A stretch of 15,980 nt of DNA, from assembly GCA_904501815.1 (NCBI GenBank), contig CAJGCN010000017.1:1-15980 (forward strand), read 5' to 3'. Below, in pieces: positions 6,672 through 13,758 of the stretch. The stretch comes from an uncultured Clostridia bacterium (GTDB taxonomy: Bacteria; Bacillota; Clostridia; Christensenellales; Borkfalkiaceae). Each line of letters starts with the position of its first letter. Position 1 is the first letter of the stretch. Made by a program: the position numbers and the translations under genes. The notes beneath the pieces are model-generated. The model was not told the DNA's origin and made no database searches. It saw only the letters and a list, made by a program, of their open reading frames with translations.

Positions 6672-6700
6672 ATTGTACTCCTTTTCCCGCCCGCTGTCAA
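6672..6700 (-). promoter_or_regulatory. Promoter of the tRNA-Val/tRNA-Ala unit
   Basis: On the minus strand, a perfect TTGACA (6695-6700) and TACAAT (6672-6677) are separated by 17 bases. The GC-rich spacer start (GCGGGCGGG) and near-consensus boxes fit a strong stable-RNA promoter. Initiation near 6665 is about 9 bases before the mature tRNA-Val 5' end. Confidence 0.85.
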
Positions 6701-6742
6701 TCAATTTTCACCCTTTCTAAAAAAATTTTTACACGGAATTTT

Positions 6743-6778
6743 AAAACGCTTCCCCGCACTAAAACGGGAAAGCGTTTT
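6743..6778 (-). terminator. Terminator after the serpin gene; copy 1 of a 26-bp repeat
   Basis: AAAACGCTTCCCCG and CGGGAAAGCGTTTT form a 14-bp stem with one mismatch around the loop CACTAAAA. The inner 26 bases (6748-6773) are identical to 8191-8216 on the other side of the serpin gene. On the minus strand a short TTTT run follows the stem. Confidence 0.7.
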
Positions 6779-6789
6779 CTTTGCTATCC

Positions 6790-8124
6790 TTATATATTCT
6801 TTACTACGCCTGAAAATAAAGCTACGCCGTATCTATCCGTTAAAATAAACCCGAACGATTTATCCACCAAGAAATCTTCGTAAACGATTTTCCTTTCGCT
6901 GGGCGCTGAATTCTTTGACCCTTGCATAATCGTGACGGCAGCCCCTTCAATCCCTTTGCGGTTGACTTTCAATTTAGTGGCGTGTTGTACGCTATCGCAC
7001 ACGACGGGCGTATCCGTGAGATTGCTCATATTGCAAGAAGGCTTAAACAGGTCGTTAATCCCCATTGACGAAAGCAAAGGAATTATATCTTCGTCGTAAG
7101 ACGCTTCGTATTCGGGGAATATACAGCGGGTGTAATACTCCGTTTTCGTGTCTTCGTCCGCTTCCCGCCAAGTGCGTAAGCCGTTGACCGTTTCTAAGGT
7201 TTGCGCCGTGAAAACGTCCGCTACCGTATACCCCGTTTCAGGCACAATAAACTTAATTTTGTACCCGTTTATCGTCGAAGTATAAAATGCGGAATAACGG
7301 TCGGTTTTATACGCTCTTCCTGCAAGATATCTACCTTGTAGAAATCTTTCACTTTTACTGTTTCCCTTCTCGGAAGTAAAGGAATATTCCTTTTGCGTAA
7401 GCGTTAAGTCCGCGCCTTCGGTGTTCCAAACGTCTTTTAAATATAAGGTGTTCATAAGCGCGAACACCGTTGCCTTAGACAAACGGAAATCCTTATCAAT
7501 TAGCCCTTTGGTTTTCTCTTTTGCGAATTGACGGACGGCTTTATTCGCGTTGTCGTTCTCGCCTGCAAAATCCACCGTGTAGGAATCACAATAATAGTCG
7601 TTTGAAAGATCGTTTAAACAAAGTTGTTTTGCCTTTACCCCTTTTTGCAACCAAATGGAATTTGACAACCGTACCATTCCGAGCGTTTTTTCTTTCCCGT
7701 CCACGCCCATTTGTTGATAAGTTTCGTTTAAAGAGCGATACAACGTGCCGATACCGTCTTTTAATTCTTCGTAATTTACGCCGAGTGTAGACAAAAGTTC
7801 CGTACGCGTATTTCCTGCCGAACATTCGGTAGCAAGCGCAAGAGCGGCGAAAACGGAAACGGGCGAAACGGTGAAGTTCTCTTCTTTTTTATAAACGGAA
7901 AACGCCGTTTCCGAAAAGCGAGCCGAAAAGTTATCCGCTTTCCAACGAAAGGCGTTTAAGCTTTCAGAGGTTTGCTGTTTATAAGAGAGTTCTTCGGCTT
8001 TTGCGGAGCGTTGCAACAATGCGTCGTTGAGTAAATTCCCGCTGTTTGAACAACCGAAACACGCAACCGAAAGCAAGGCGGAAAGCCCTAAGCCAAACAC
8101 TTTTTTGAGTAAGTTTTTCATCAT
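6790..8124 (-). CDS. Secreted serpin, probable lipoprotein
   Basis: 444 residues from the first of two adjacent ATGs (8124, 8121), preceded by AAAGGAG. The N terminus (MMKNLLKKVFGLGLSALLSV) is a signal peptide ending in ACFGCSNSG; Cys22 or Cys25 could be the lipidated residue, though neither gives a perfect lipobox. The serpin fold is clear: NFTVSPVSVFAALALATECS (83-102), NSIWLQKG (155-162), FALMNTLYLKDVW (221-233, the shutter/breach region), and the C-terminal signature FLVDKSFGFILTDRYGVALFSG (418-439). The reactive-loop hinge is KGIEGAAVT (390-398): Gly at P15 and Glu at P13 fit inhibitory serpins, but P14 is Ile instead of Thr/Ser. The loop before FLVD is about seven residues longer than in alpha-1-antitrypsin, so the scissile bond (near Lys404-Asn405, or Arg411) cannot be fixed. 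It has its own promoter and terminator. Protection against host or bacterial proteases is inferred, not shown. Confidence 0.9.
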   Translation of the reverse strand: MMKNLLKKVFGLGLSALLSVACFGCSNSGNLLNDALLQRSAKAEELSYKQQTSESLNAFRWKADNFSARFSETAFSVYKKEENFTVSPVSVFAALALATECSAGNTRTELLSTLGVNYEELKDGIGTLYRSLNETYQQMGVDGKEKTLGMVRLSNSIWLQKGVKAKQLCLNDLSNDYYCDSYTVDFAGENDNANKAVRQFAKEKTKGLIDKDFRLSKATVFALMNTLYLKDVWNTEGADLTLTQKEYSFTSEKGNSKSERFLQGRYLAGRAYKTDRYSAFYTSTINGYKIKFIVPETGYTVADVFTAQTLETVNGLRTWREADEDTKTEYYTRCIFPEYEASYDEDIIPLLSSMGINDLFKPSCNMSNLTDTPVVCDSVQHATKLKVNRKGIEGAAVTIMQGSKNSAPSERKIVYEDFLVDKSFGFILTDRYGVALFSGVVKNI

Positions 8125-8143
8125 TTCTCTCCTTTCCTTTTTT

Positions 8144-8172
8144 ATTATAGCATATTTACCCAAAAAATGCAA
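8144..8172 (-). promoter_or_regulatory. Promoter of the serpin gene
   Basis: On the minus strand, TTGCAT (8167-8172), a 17-base spacer ending in TGC (extended -10) and a perfect TATAAT (8144-8149). The leader is short, about 14-18 bases, and holds AAAGGAG. Confidence 0.8.
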
Positions 8173-8184
8173 GCGTTTCAAGCA

Positions 8185-8226
8185 AAAACCGCTTCCCCGC
8201 ACTAAAACGGGAAAGCAGTTTTACAT
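8185..8226 (-). terminator. Terminator after uxuB; copy 2 of the 26-bp repeat
   Basis: The 26 bases 8191-8216 are identical to 6748-6773. On the minus strand the stem GCTTTCCCG/CGGGGAAGC (one mismatch) is followed by GGTTTTT. It separates the uxu operon from the serpin promoter, whose -35 box begins 19 bases further on. Confidence 0.75.
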
Positions 8227-8240
8227 TTACTAAGTGTTTT

Positions 8241-9053
8241 TTATACGCCAGAATAAGCCGAGAACCCGCCGTCAACGGGAATTACCGTACCCGTGACGAA
8301 ACCGCTTGCCGTATCGTCTGCAAGCCATAACAGCGTGCCGATTAAGTCGGAAATTTCCCCGAATTTTTTCATAGGCGTCGCCGTTAAAATCTTGCCCGTA
8401 CGCGCCGTAGGCGTGCCGTCGGCGTTAAAGAGCAGGCTTCTGTTTTGGTTCGTCACGAAAAATCCGGGCGCAATCGCGTTGCAACGGATATTACAGGGTG
8501 CGAAATGCACGGCAAGCCATTGCGTAAAGTTAGAAATACCCGCTTTTGCCGCTGAGTACGCAGGGATTTTCGTCAAAGGACGATAGGCGTTCATAGAAGA
8601 AATATTGATAATGTTTCCGCCCGTTTTTATCATATCTTCCGCAAAGACCTGCGTGACCAAAAACGCACTCGTGATATTTAAATCAAACACGAATTTCAAC
8701 CCGCTTTCTTCGAGCGCAAAAAAGTCCTTAACGCCGTCTAAATCAGGGGTCATGGTTTCGTTATCCGTAGAAGCTCTGGGATTATTTCCGCCTGCGCCGT
8801 TGATAAGGAAATTGACTTTGCCCCACTTTTCGTTAATTACTTTTTTCGCTTCGATAATGCTGTTTTTATCCAAGCAGTTGCATTTAATCGCAAGTGCGTT
8901 TTCCCCGATTTCGTCGGCATACGCCTTTGCCGCTTCTTCGTTGATATCAAGAAGTGCCACCTTTGCGCCTTCTTCGGCAAGTGCTTTTGCAAACGCGCTA
9001 CAAATAATTCCGCCTGCGCCCGTAATCGCTATAATTTTATCCGTAAGTTTCAT
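8241..9053 (-). CDS. uxuB: D-mannonate oxidoreductase (fructuronate reductase), SDR type
   Basis: A cytosolic NAD(P)-dependent short-chain dehydrogenase, 270 residues. Visible are the cofactor motif TGAGGIICSA (11-20), Asp36 after the second strand (LLDIN, suggesting NAD preference), NGAGG (85-89), Ser152/153, and the catalytic YxxxK pair Tyr166 and Lys170 (PAYSAAKAG). The long insertion between NGAGG and FDLNITSAF, and the C-terminal DGGFSAYSGV, are as in SDR-type UxuB proteins, which convert D-fructuronate to D-mannonate (family knowledge). Its position one base after uxuA makes the assignment firm. GGAGG lies 9 bases before the ATG, within the end of uxuA. It is unrelated to the long-chain UxuB of E. 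coli. Confidence 0.88.
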   Translation of the reverse strand: MKLTDKIIAITGAGGIICSAFAKALAEEGAKVALLDINEEAAKAYADEIGENALAIKCNCLDKNSIIEAKKVINEKWGKVNFLINGAGGNNPRASTDNETMTPDLDGVKDFFALEESGLKFVFDLNITSAFLVTQVFAEDMIKTGGNIINISSMNAYRPLTKIPAYSAAKAGISNFTQWLAVHFAPCNIRCNAIAPGFFVTNQNRSLLFNADGTPTARTGKILTATPMKKFGEISDLIGTLLWLADDTASGFVTGTVIPVDGGFSAYSGV

Positions 9054-9054
9054 T

Positions 9055-10143
9055 TTATTTTTCCTCCGCTTTTAATTTATCTAACATATCCCACACGCCG
9101 AGCATATACATAATACCCAAAGCGCGGTCGTACAAGCCGTATCCAGGTCTTACCGTGCCCGCCTTTTCGCCCCACAAATGCCGACCGTGATCAGGGCGAA
9201 TATAGCCTTTGAAACCGCCTTCGTGGTAAGCTTTTAAAATGTTTAAAATTCTCGTATCGCCGTCGCAATCTCTATGGCTTGCTTCCGAGAAATCCCCGTT
9301 TTCAAAATGCTTTACGTTGCGAATATGCGCAAACGCAATTCTATCGCAATGCTTTTTGACAATCGCCGCCACGTCGTTTTCGGGGTTTGCGTTTAAGCTA
9401 CCCGAACAAAGGGTCAAGCAGTTGCAAGGATGGTCAACCATTTTCAAGAAACGGTCGATACTCTTTTCGTCGACGAGCAGTCTGGGAAGCCCGAAAATAT
9501 CCCAAGGGGGGTCGTCCATATGGATTGCCATTTTAATCCCCGTTTCTTCGCAAACGGGCATAATCCCTTCCAAGAAATATTTTAAGTTCGCCCAAAGCTT
9601 TTCGTGGTCAACCCCTTCGTAGGCTTTGAACAGCTCGTCGAGCTTTGCCATACGTTCAGGCTCCCAACCAGGAAACGACATATTGTATTTTTCGGTAAAA
9701 TCCAAAATATACTTCGCCATTGCGTTATAGTCGTCTTGAATCATATTTTTTTGATAAAAGAGCGCCGTCGAGCCGTCGCCAACGGGGTGGAATAAGTCCG
9801 ATCTCGTCCAGTCGAAAATCGGCATAAAGTTATAACAAATTACCTTTACCCCGAACTTTGCTAAATTGCGAATGGTTTGGCAGTAATTTTCTATGTATTT
9901 ATCGCGCGTAGGCAAGCCGATTTTGATATCGTCGTGTACGTTCACCGATTCTACGACGTCGATATTAAACCCATATTTTTCGCATTGCGCCTTGACTTTT
10001 GCAATCTCTTCTTCTTCCCAAATCTCACCGGGCATTTTATCGTGCAACGCCCAAACGATTCCTTTTACGCCGGGAATTTGTTTGATGTCTTGTAAGCTGA
10101 TACGGTCGTTGCCTTCGCCGTACCAACGAAACGTCATTTGCAT
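9055..10143 (-). CDS. uxuA: Mannonate dehydratase
   Basis: 362 residues, the usual UxuA length. The N terminus MQMTFRWYGEGNDRISLQDI, then GVKGIVWALHDKMPGEIW, NVHDDIKIG, VICYNFMPIFDWTR, MAIHMDDPPWDIFGLPR, LTLCSGSL and YIRPDHGRHLWGE are typical of UxuA, including the His/Asp/Cys metal-site region of the TIM barrel. The enzyme removes water from D-mannonate to give 2-keto-3-deoxygluconate in hexuronate catabolism. AAGGAG lies 8 bases before the ATG. It leads a two-gene operon with uxuB; the kinase, aldolase and isomerase of the pathway are not in this window. Confidence 0.95.
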   Translation of the reverse strand: MQMTFRWYGEGNDRISLQDIKQIPGVKGIVWALHDKMPGEIWEEEEIAKVKAQCEKYGFNIDVVESVNVHDDIKIGLPTRDKYIENYCQTIRNLAKFGVKVICYNFMPIFDWTRSDLFHPVGDGSTALFYQKNMIQDDYNAMAKYILDFTEKYNMSFPGWEPERMAKLDELFKAYEGVDHEKLWANLKYFLEGIMPVCEETGIKMAIHMDDPPWDIFGLPRLLVDEKSIDRFLKMVDHPCNCLTLCSGSLNANPENDVAAIVKKHCDRIAFAHIRNVKHFENGDFSEASHRDCDGDTRILNILKAYHEGGFKGYIRPDHGRHLWGEKAGTVRPGYGLYDRALGIMYMLGVWDMLDKLKAEEK

Positions 10144-10172
10144 AGTTTTTTCTCCTTTTTAGTGCAATTTCG

Positions 10173-10201
10173 TTGACTGCACCGATTTTTTATGCTATGA
10201 T
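10173..10201 (+). promoter_or_regulatory. Promoter of the AraC-type regulator
   Basis: TTGACT (10173-10178), a 17-base spacer ending in TGC (extended -10) and TATGAT (10196-10201). The transcript would begin near 10208, inside the -10 box of the opposing uxu promoter. Confidence 0.65.
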
Positions 10202-10213
10202 AATTATAGCATA
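10191..10213. promoter_or_regulatory. Palindrome formed by the two opposing -10 regions
   Basis: TATGCTAT (10191-10198) and ATAGCATA (10206-10213) are exact reverse complements with seven bases between. The symmetry comes from each promoter having an ATGCTATRAT-type extended -10 box. It may also serve as an operator. Confidence 0.55.
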
Positions 10214-10231
10214 TTTTTTAAGAAAAAACAA
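10203..10231 (-). promoter_or_regulatory. Promoter of the uxuAB operon
   Basis: On the minus strand, TTGTTT (10226-10231, weak -35), 17 bases ending in TGC, and a perfect TATAAT (10203-10208). A weak -35 with a good extended -10 suits an activator-dependent promoter. The leader is about 50 bases and includes a GTGCA...TGCAC inverted pair (10162-10182 region). Confidence 0.65.
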
Positions 10232-10272
10232 TGCACAATTTTAAGGAAACAGGGAAATAATAGCACTATCTT

Positions 10273-11019
10273 ATGACGAATGATTTGAATTTATTTTTTA
10301 TTCGGCACAACCGATTTACGCCTGCAAAACAGCTCCCCCCCTCCGAGATACTTTTTCACGATCTTACGATTTTGCTCAAAGGGAAATTAGAGTATATTAT
10401 CGACGGTAAACAAGTTGCTCTTTCGGCTGGGGATATGATTTTTATAAAAAAAGGAAGCGTACGCGCTCGCAAGCTTTCCGCGCCAAACGTGGATTATATC
10501 AGTTTTAATTTCACGGCAACCGCCACGCCCGAACTGCCTTTAACGCTCTCAAAATGCGTTTTGGGGGAAATCAAGCTGTTAATCGCCGCATGCGACGAAA
10601 TCGTAGAAAAGCAATCTTCGCCGGAAGAGCTTTGTCAGCCTGTTTTTTCCTGTATTTTAAGCCTGTTAAAACGTCGGTTAACAGCAAAAAAATTTACCCC
10701 TTTAACTTTGAAAATCATCAAATTCTTAAAGGAAAATTTAGAAGAAAAAATCACGCTTGCGGACGTAGGAAAAATCACCTTTTTTTCGCCCGTTTACTGC
10801 GACACGGTTTTTAAAAAGGAAACGGGAAAATCGGTGATTGATTATCTTTTAGACGAGCGCATTTCAGAAGCGAAAAAGCTTTTAATCGAAGGCGCGCTCC
10901 CGTTAAAACAAATCTCGGAATCGGTTGGAATCACCGACTACAATTATTTTTCTCGGCTTTTTAAAAAGCGCACGGGCTATACGCCTACGGAATACCGTAA
11001 AAACTTCTGGATACCCTAA
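10273..11019 (+). CDS. AraC-family transcriptional regulator, probably of uxuAB
   Basis: 248 residues. The N-terminal half (about 1-100) is a small cupin-like sensor domain (LKGKLEYIIDGKQVALSAGDMIFIKKGSV). The C-terminal half (about 140-248) is the double helix-turn-helix of AraC proteins: ITLADVGKITFFSPVYCDTVFKKETGKS for the first, and PLKQISESVGITDYNYFSRLFKKRTGYTPTEYRK for the second, with the conserved signature end. It is divergent from uxuAB, and the promoters overlap, so control of that operon and of itself is the natural inference; the ligand is probably a hexuronate intermediate. There is no strong Shine-Dalgarno before the ATG, so translation may be weak. It ends 90 bases before a strong terminator. 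Confidence 0.88.
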   Translation: MTNDLNLFFIRHNRFTPAKQLPPSEILFHDLTILLKGKLEYIIDGKQVALSAGDMIFIKKGSVRARKLSAPNVDYISFNFTATATPELPLTLSKCVLGEIKLLIAACDEIVEKQSSPEELCQPVFSCILSLLKRRLTAKKFTPLTLKIIKFLKENLEEKITLADVGKITFFSPVYCDTVFKKETGKSVIDYLLDERISEAKKLLIEGALPLKQISESVGITDYNYFSRLFKKRTGYTPTEYRKNFWIP

Positions 11020-11107
11020 ATTCCGTTTCGTCTAGCTCTAACCACACCCGCAAGCGGATAATCCCCTTGCCCCTTATCTTTTCATTGCTGGTCGTTGCCT
11101 GTAAACG

Positions 11108-11139
11108 AAAATCCCGAGCATCCAGCTCGGGATTTTTTT
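11108..11139. terminator. Bidirectional terminator between araC-type gene and the acyltransferase operon
   Basis: AAAATCCCGAGC and GCTCGGGATTTT form a perfect 12-bp stem around ATCCA, with a T-run on the right and an A-run on the left. It ends both convergent transcripts; the stop codon of the minus-strand gene (11138-11140) touches it. Confidence 0.92.
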
Positions 11140-11707
11140 ACGCTGTTTGGCGTTTTAAGTTTCTTCGGTATAAGACTTCTAATTTATAAGAATTATATCG
11201 TAATACAAAAATGGACGGGACGTTTAATAATACGTTCACAATCGCCACGAGCATGGAGATCAGCCACCAACCGCGCGGAAGAAAGGAAAAGGGAATCATA
11301 ATCAAAAATCCTAAAAAACAGCTTATAAAATGCCCCGCTTCGCCGTAGCAACTTTCCAACAAAAAACGCTCTACGTATTCTAAGCTCGTCGGGTCGTCGA
11401 GTTTGTTTTTACGAAAGCCCGTAAAATGACCGATTTCAGGAATCCTGTCTTTCCATTTTCGGATTTTCAGCTTTTCATAAAAGCTCTTTTCTTTACGGCT
11501 TACCGTGTAAATTTTCGATTGATGGTTATACCATTTCGCAGGAGAAAGGCGACATACGCTCGCTACGATACCGTCGATTAAAATCACCGCCACCACCGAG
11601 CCGGAAGTCCAACTAAACGCAGAAAAATAATTCCATTCGTATACGAGCGAACCAAGCCCTGCAAAAAGAAAAATACACACGGAAATAATCAAAACATACA
11701 GTATCAT
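11138..11707 (-). CDS. CrtO-like membrane acyltransferase
   Basis: 189 residues with four likely membrane segments: about 2-22, 34-52, 128-145 and 147-165. Conserved blocks are IRKWKDRIPEIGHF (82-95), ESCYGEAGHF (118-127) and NVPSIFVLRYN (162-172). This pattern matches my recollection of the glycosyl-4,4'-diaponeurosporenoate acyltransferase (CrtO) family, in which the enzyme of Staphylococcus adds a fatty acyl chain to a sugar in staphyloxanthin synthesis. No carotenoid genes are present here, so the acceptor is probably another glycolipid. The ATG overlaps the upstream plsC-like stop by 4 bases (ATGA), indicating tight coupling. The family call is from motif memory and should be tested by a profile search. 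Confidence 0.65.
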   Translation of the reverse strand: MILYVLIISVCIFLFAGLGSLVYEWNYFSAFSWTSGSVVAVILIDGIVASVCRLSPAKWYNHQSKIYTVSRKEKSFYEKLKIRKWKDRIPEIGHFTGFRKNKLDDPTSLEYVERFLLESCYGEAGHFISCFLGFLIMIPFSFLPRGWWLISMLVAIVNVLLNVPSIFVLRYNSYKLEVLYRRNLKRQTA

Positions 11708-12567
11708 TCTTCTTCGCCTGCCTTTTCTTCTTGCGTTTCATAACTAAGCGGTACACCGTAAACTTCTTCATATTTGGCTTTTACGGCGGAAAACGCCGCG
11801 TTCAGCATTGCTTCTGCGCCCTTTTTCTCGCCCAAAGACGGGTCGGGATAAACGGGGGGCATGATATGTAGAGTATGCCGTTGCAAAGGATAGCCGTCTT
11901 CGCCCAACGTTTCACTGTCTTGCATGGTAATAAAGGTAGGAATTACGGGTACGTTCGCGCGATAAGCGATTTTAAACCCGCCGATTTTATAAGGACGGGG
12001 TTTGCGGTAGTTCCACCACATTGCCTGCTCGGGATAAATCAAAATCGTTTCTCCGCGTTTTAAAAGGGTGTTCGTCGCAGACATGAAATTTATCATCGTA
12101 CGGCGGTTAGACGAAAGCGGTAAAGTGTTGCAATGGCGCATTAAAAAGCCGAATAAACCGGGAAAATTCGTATAATTCCCTTCGCGAATAATTTTATAAA
12201 GATATTTTCTCGGCAAATATTTACGGATACAATGAAAAACAATATAATGATCGATTACGCCGAAATGATTGCAGGTGATTACCGCGCCGTTTTTGAGCGC
12301 AGACAAATGTTCTTCGCCTTTCACTCCGTCGATAATCAAACCGCCTTTTTTAATTAGGCCTAAGAAATATCTATCCCCGACAAAATTTGCGATTTTACGA
12401 GAAATTTTGCTCGTAAGCTTTTTGTTTAAATAATCTACTTTATCGGGCAAAAGCTCGGGGGCGGGGGGATCGTTTTCCACGTCTTGATCGAACTTGCCGT
12501 CCCGTTCGTATTGCGAAATTTTTTCAAGAATTTCCCTGCGTTCAGGGGATACTTTGGATAAATCCAT
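11704..12567 (-). CDS. PlsC-like lysophospholipid (1-acylglycerol-3-phosphate) acyltransferase
   Basis: 287 residues. The catalytic HX4D motif is NHFGVID (His101, Asp106). The second block, FGFLMRHCNTLPLSSNRR (139-156), and the third, IYPEQAMWWNYRKPRPYKIG (177-196; in place of the usual FPEGTRS), bind the phosphate-bearing acceptor. VPVIPTFITM (207-216) is the fourth block. No long transmembrane helix precedes the domain; the first 60 residues are polar and helical. The variant PEQAMWW suggests an acceptor other than ordinary lysophosphatidate. The C terminus is an acidic tail (ETQEEKAGEEE). It sits between a GT8 gene (55-base gap, GGAAGG 11 bases before the ATG) and the overlapping CrtO-like gene. 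Confidence 0.88.
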   Translation of the reverse strand: MDLSKVSPERREILEKISQYERDGKFDQDVENDPPAPELLPDKVDYLNKKLTSKISRKIANFVGDRYFLGLIKKGGLIIDGVKGEEHLSALKNGAVITCNHFGVIDHYIVFHCIRKYLPRKYLYKIIREGNYTNFPGLFGFLMRHCNTLPLSSNRRTMINFMSATNTLLKRGETILIYPEQAMWWNYRKPRPYKIGGFKIAYRANVPVIPTFITMQDSETLGEDGYPLQRHTLHIMPPVYPDPSLGEKKGAEAMLNAAFSAVKAKYEEVYGVPLSYETQEEKAGEEE

Positions 12568-12622
12568 TGTTCACGCTACCTTCCGTTTTTTATTCTTTTT
12601 ACGGAACGCACGGCAAAACCGT

Positions 12623-13552
12623 TTAAGCGTTTCCGTATTTTTTCCAATAATTGTCTTCTCTTTCCGCTTCCGACAAAGCAAGCGCGCGCAAGTTCTTTTC
12701 ACACTCCGCATCTGCTTTTGCCATTTCTTCCGTGAAATTATCCAAAAAGGCTTTTACTTCGCCGTAGTATTCGTTTCTTTTCGCCACCGCCCAGAAATAT
12801 TCTTGATATAAAATATCTCTATATCTCCAAGGCTTCATCGTTAAATTATAATGGACGAGCTTAGGTTCTTCACTCTCGCCCGCAATCGGCATTTTATTCC
12901 ATTCCGCCTCTAAAAATTTCACAAACCCGCTACACGCTACGTTTAAATAGTCTTGGTCCTGCGCAACGGTGAATTTATACTTTTGCAAAAGGTCGCAAAA
13001 CTTACCGTAGAAATCCGTTTCGCGGAATTTTTTCAAGTTCATGACCAGCACGCCCGCGTTGAAATACTTTTCCGCAACCACGCCAAGCGTTTCTTTCGTA
13101 TATTTTCTAAATTCAGGCACTATCGCAACCGCTTGATCGGGTACTGCCCCCACCAAATTATCGCCTAAATCGGTATCGTAGAGCTTAGCAATATCGTCGC
13201 GCAAAATAATATCGCAATCAATATACACCGCTTTATCGAGCTCAGGGAACATTCCCGCAATAAAAATCCGATAATAGGTCGCCATTGAATAATAATCGCG
13301 CAAATGGAGCGAATTGCTAACCGCTTGGAGCTTTTCGTTTACGTCTACAAAATGCACCCTAAGATTTTCTTCTTCCCGTTTTTTTGCCGCTGTTTGGCTT
13401 TCTTTGGTTAATCCCGTCGTCAATACGTAGATATCGTAGTGATTTTCCTTTGACGCGTGCGCTTTTAATGAATCCAAAGCAATCGTCAAAAAAGGCAAGT
13501 ATTTATCGTCTACCGCAAAAAATACGGGTACGATTTTCCGTTGATTGTTCAT
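12623..13552 (-). CDS. Family 8 glycosyltransferase
   Basis: 309 residues, a GT-A fold. The N-terminal nucleotide-binding region is IVPVFFAVDDKYLPFLTIAL (7-26); the metal-binding DxD is IDCDII (Asp112, Asp114) after MFPELDKAVY; the acceptor and catalytic regions are YFNAGVLVMNLKKF and DQDYLNVAC; the late His/Lys block is VHYNLTMKPW. These are hallmarks of GT8, which use UDP-glucose or UDP-galactose and keep the anomeric configuration (family knowledge). No transmembrane segment is visible, so it works at the cytoplasmic face. The start at 13552 has GGAG 13 bases upstream, an unusually long spacing. It is the first gene of the operon with the PlsC-like and CrtO-like genes. The acceptor is unknown. 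Confidence 0.9.
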   Translation of the reverse strand: MNNQRKIVPVFFAVDDKYLPFLTIALDSLKAHASKENHYDIYVLTTGLTKESQTAAKKREEENLRVHFVDVNEKLQAVSNSLHLRDYYSMATYYRIFIAGMFPELDKAVYIDCDIILRDDIAKLYDTDLGDNLVGAVPDQAVAIVPEFRKYTKETLGVVAEKYFNAGVLVMNLKKFRETDFYGKFCDLLQKYKFTVAQDQDYLNVACSGFVKFLEAEWNKMPIAGESEEPKLVHYNLTMKPWRYRDILYQEYFWAVAKRNEYYGEVKAFLDNFTEEMAKADAECEKNLRALALSEAEREDNYWKKYGNA

Positions 13553-13608
13553 TGTTTCTGTTCTTCTCCGTTTGTTTTTGAAATGCGCTGACAGGCATTT
13601 TCCCTACC

Positions 13609-13637
13609 ATTTTATAACAAACGAAAAAAAATAACAA
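13609..13637 (-). promoter_or_regulatory. Promoter of the GT8-PlsC-CrtO-like operon
   Basis: On the minus strand, TTGTTA (13632-13637) and TAAAAT (13609-13614) are separated by 17 bases that contain eight T in a row. Initiation near 13602 leaves a leader of about 50 bases. Confidence 0.6.
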
Positions 13638-13655
13638 CCAACTGCAACCTTTTTG

Positions 13656-13706
13656 CGCTCTACTTACTTATTTTTTCGCTCTACCAAATCGAAAACGACA
13701 CTCTAC
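13656..13706 (-). promoter_or_regulatory. Three octamer repeats at 21-22-bp spacing upstream of the operon promoter
   Basis: CGCTCTAC at 13656-13663 and 13677-13684, and CACTCTAC at 13699-13706. The first is 18 bases upstream of the -35 box. The spacing equals two helical turns, so a protein could bind all three on one DNA face. The third copy overlaps a small inverted repeat TCTACT-CAC-AGTAGA (13702-13716). Confidence 0.45.
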
Positions 13707-13758
13707 TCACAGTAGAATTACCCTTTTTCAAGGGGTTTTCGGCTCGAAACGGGCATTT

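Noticed and set aside
8125..8202. Longer serpin start (26 extra residues)
   Set aside because: The extra part covers the promoter and the 26-bp hairpin, has no ribosome site, and would bury the signal peptide.
11095..11301. Plus-strand open frame of 68 codons after the AraC-type gene
   Set aside because: It spans the bidirectional terminator and lies opposite the CrtO-like gene, with no ribosome site.
12582..12607. Inverted repeat TTCCGT...ACGGAA between the GT8 and PlsC-like genes as a terminator
   Set aside because: Six pairs with a 14-base loop and no T-run; it includes the ribosome site region and is too weak to split the operon.
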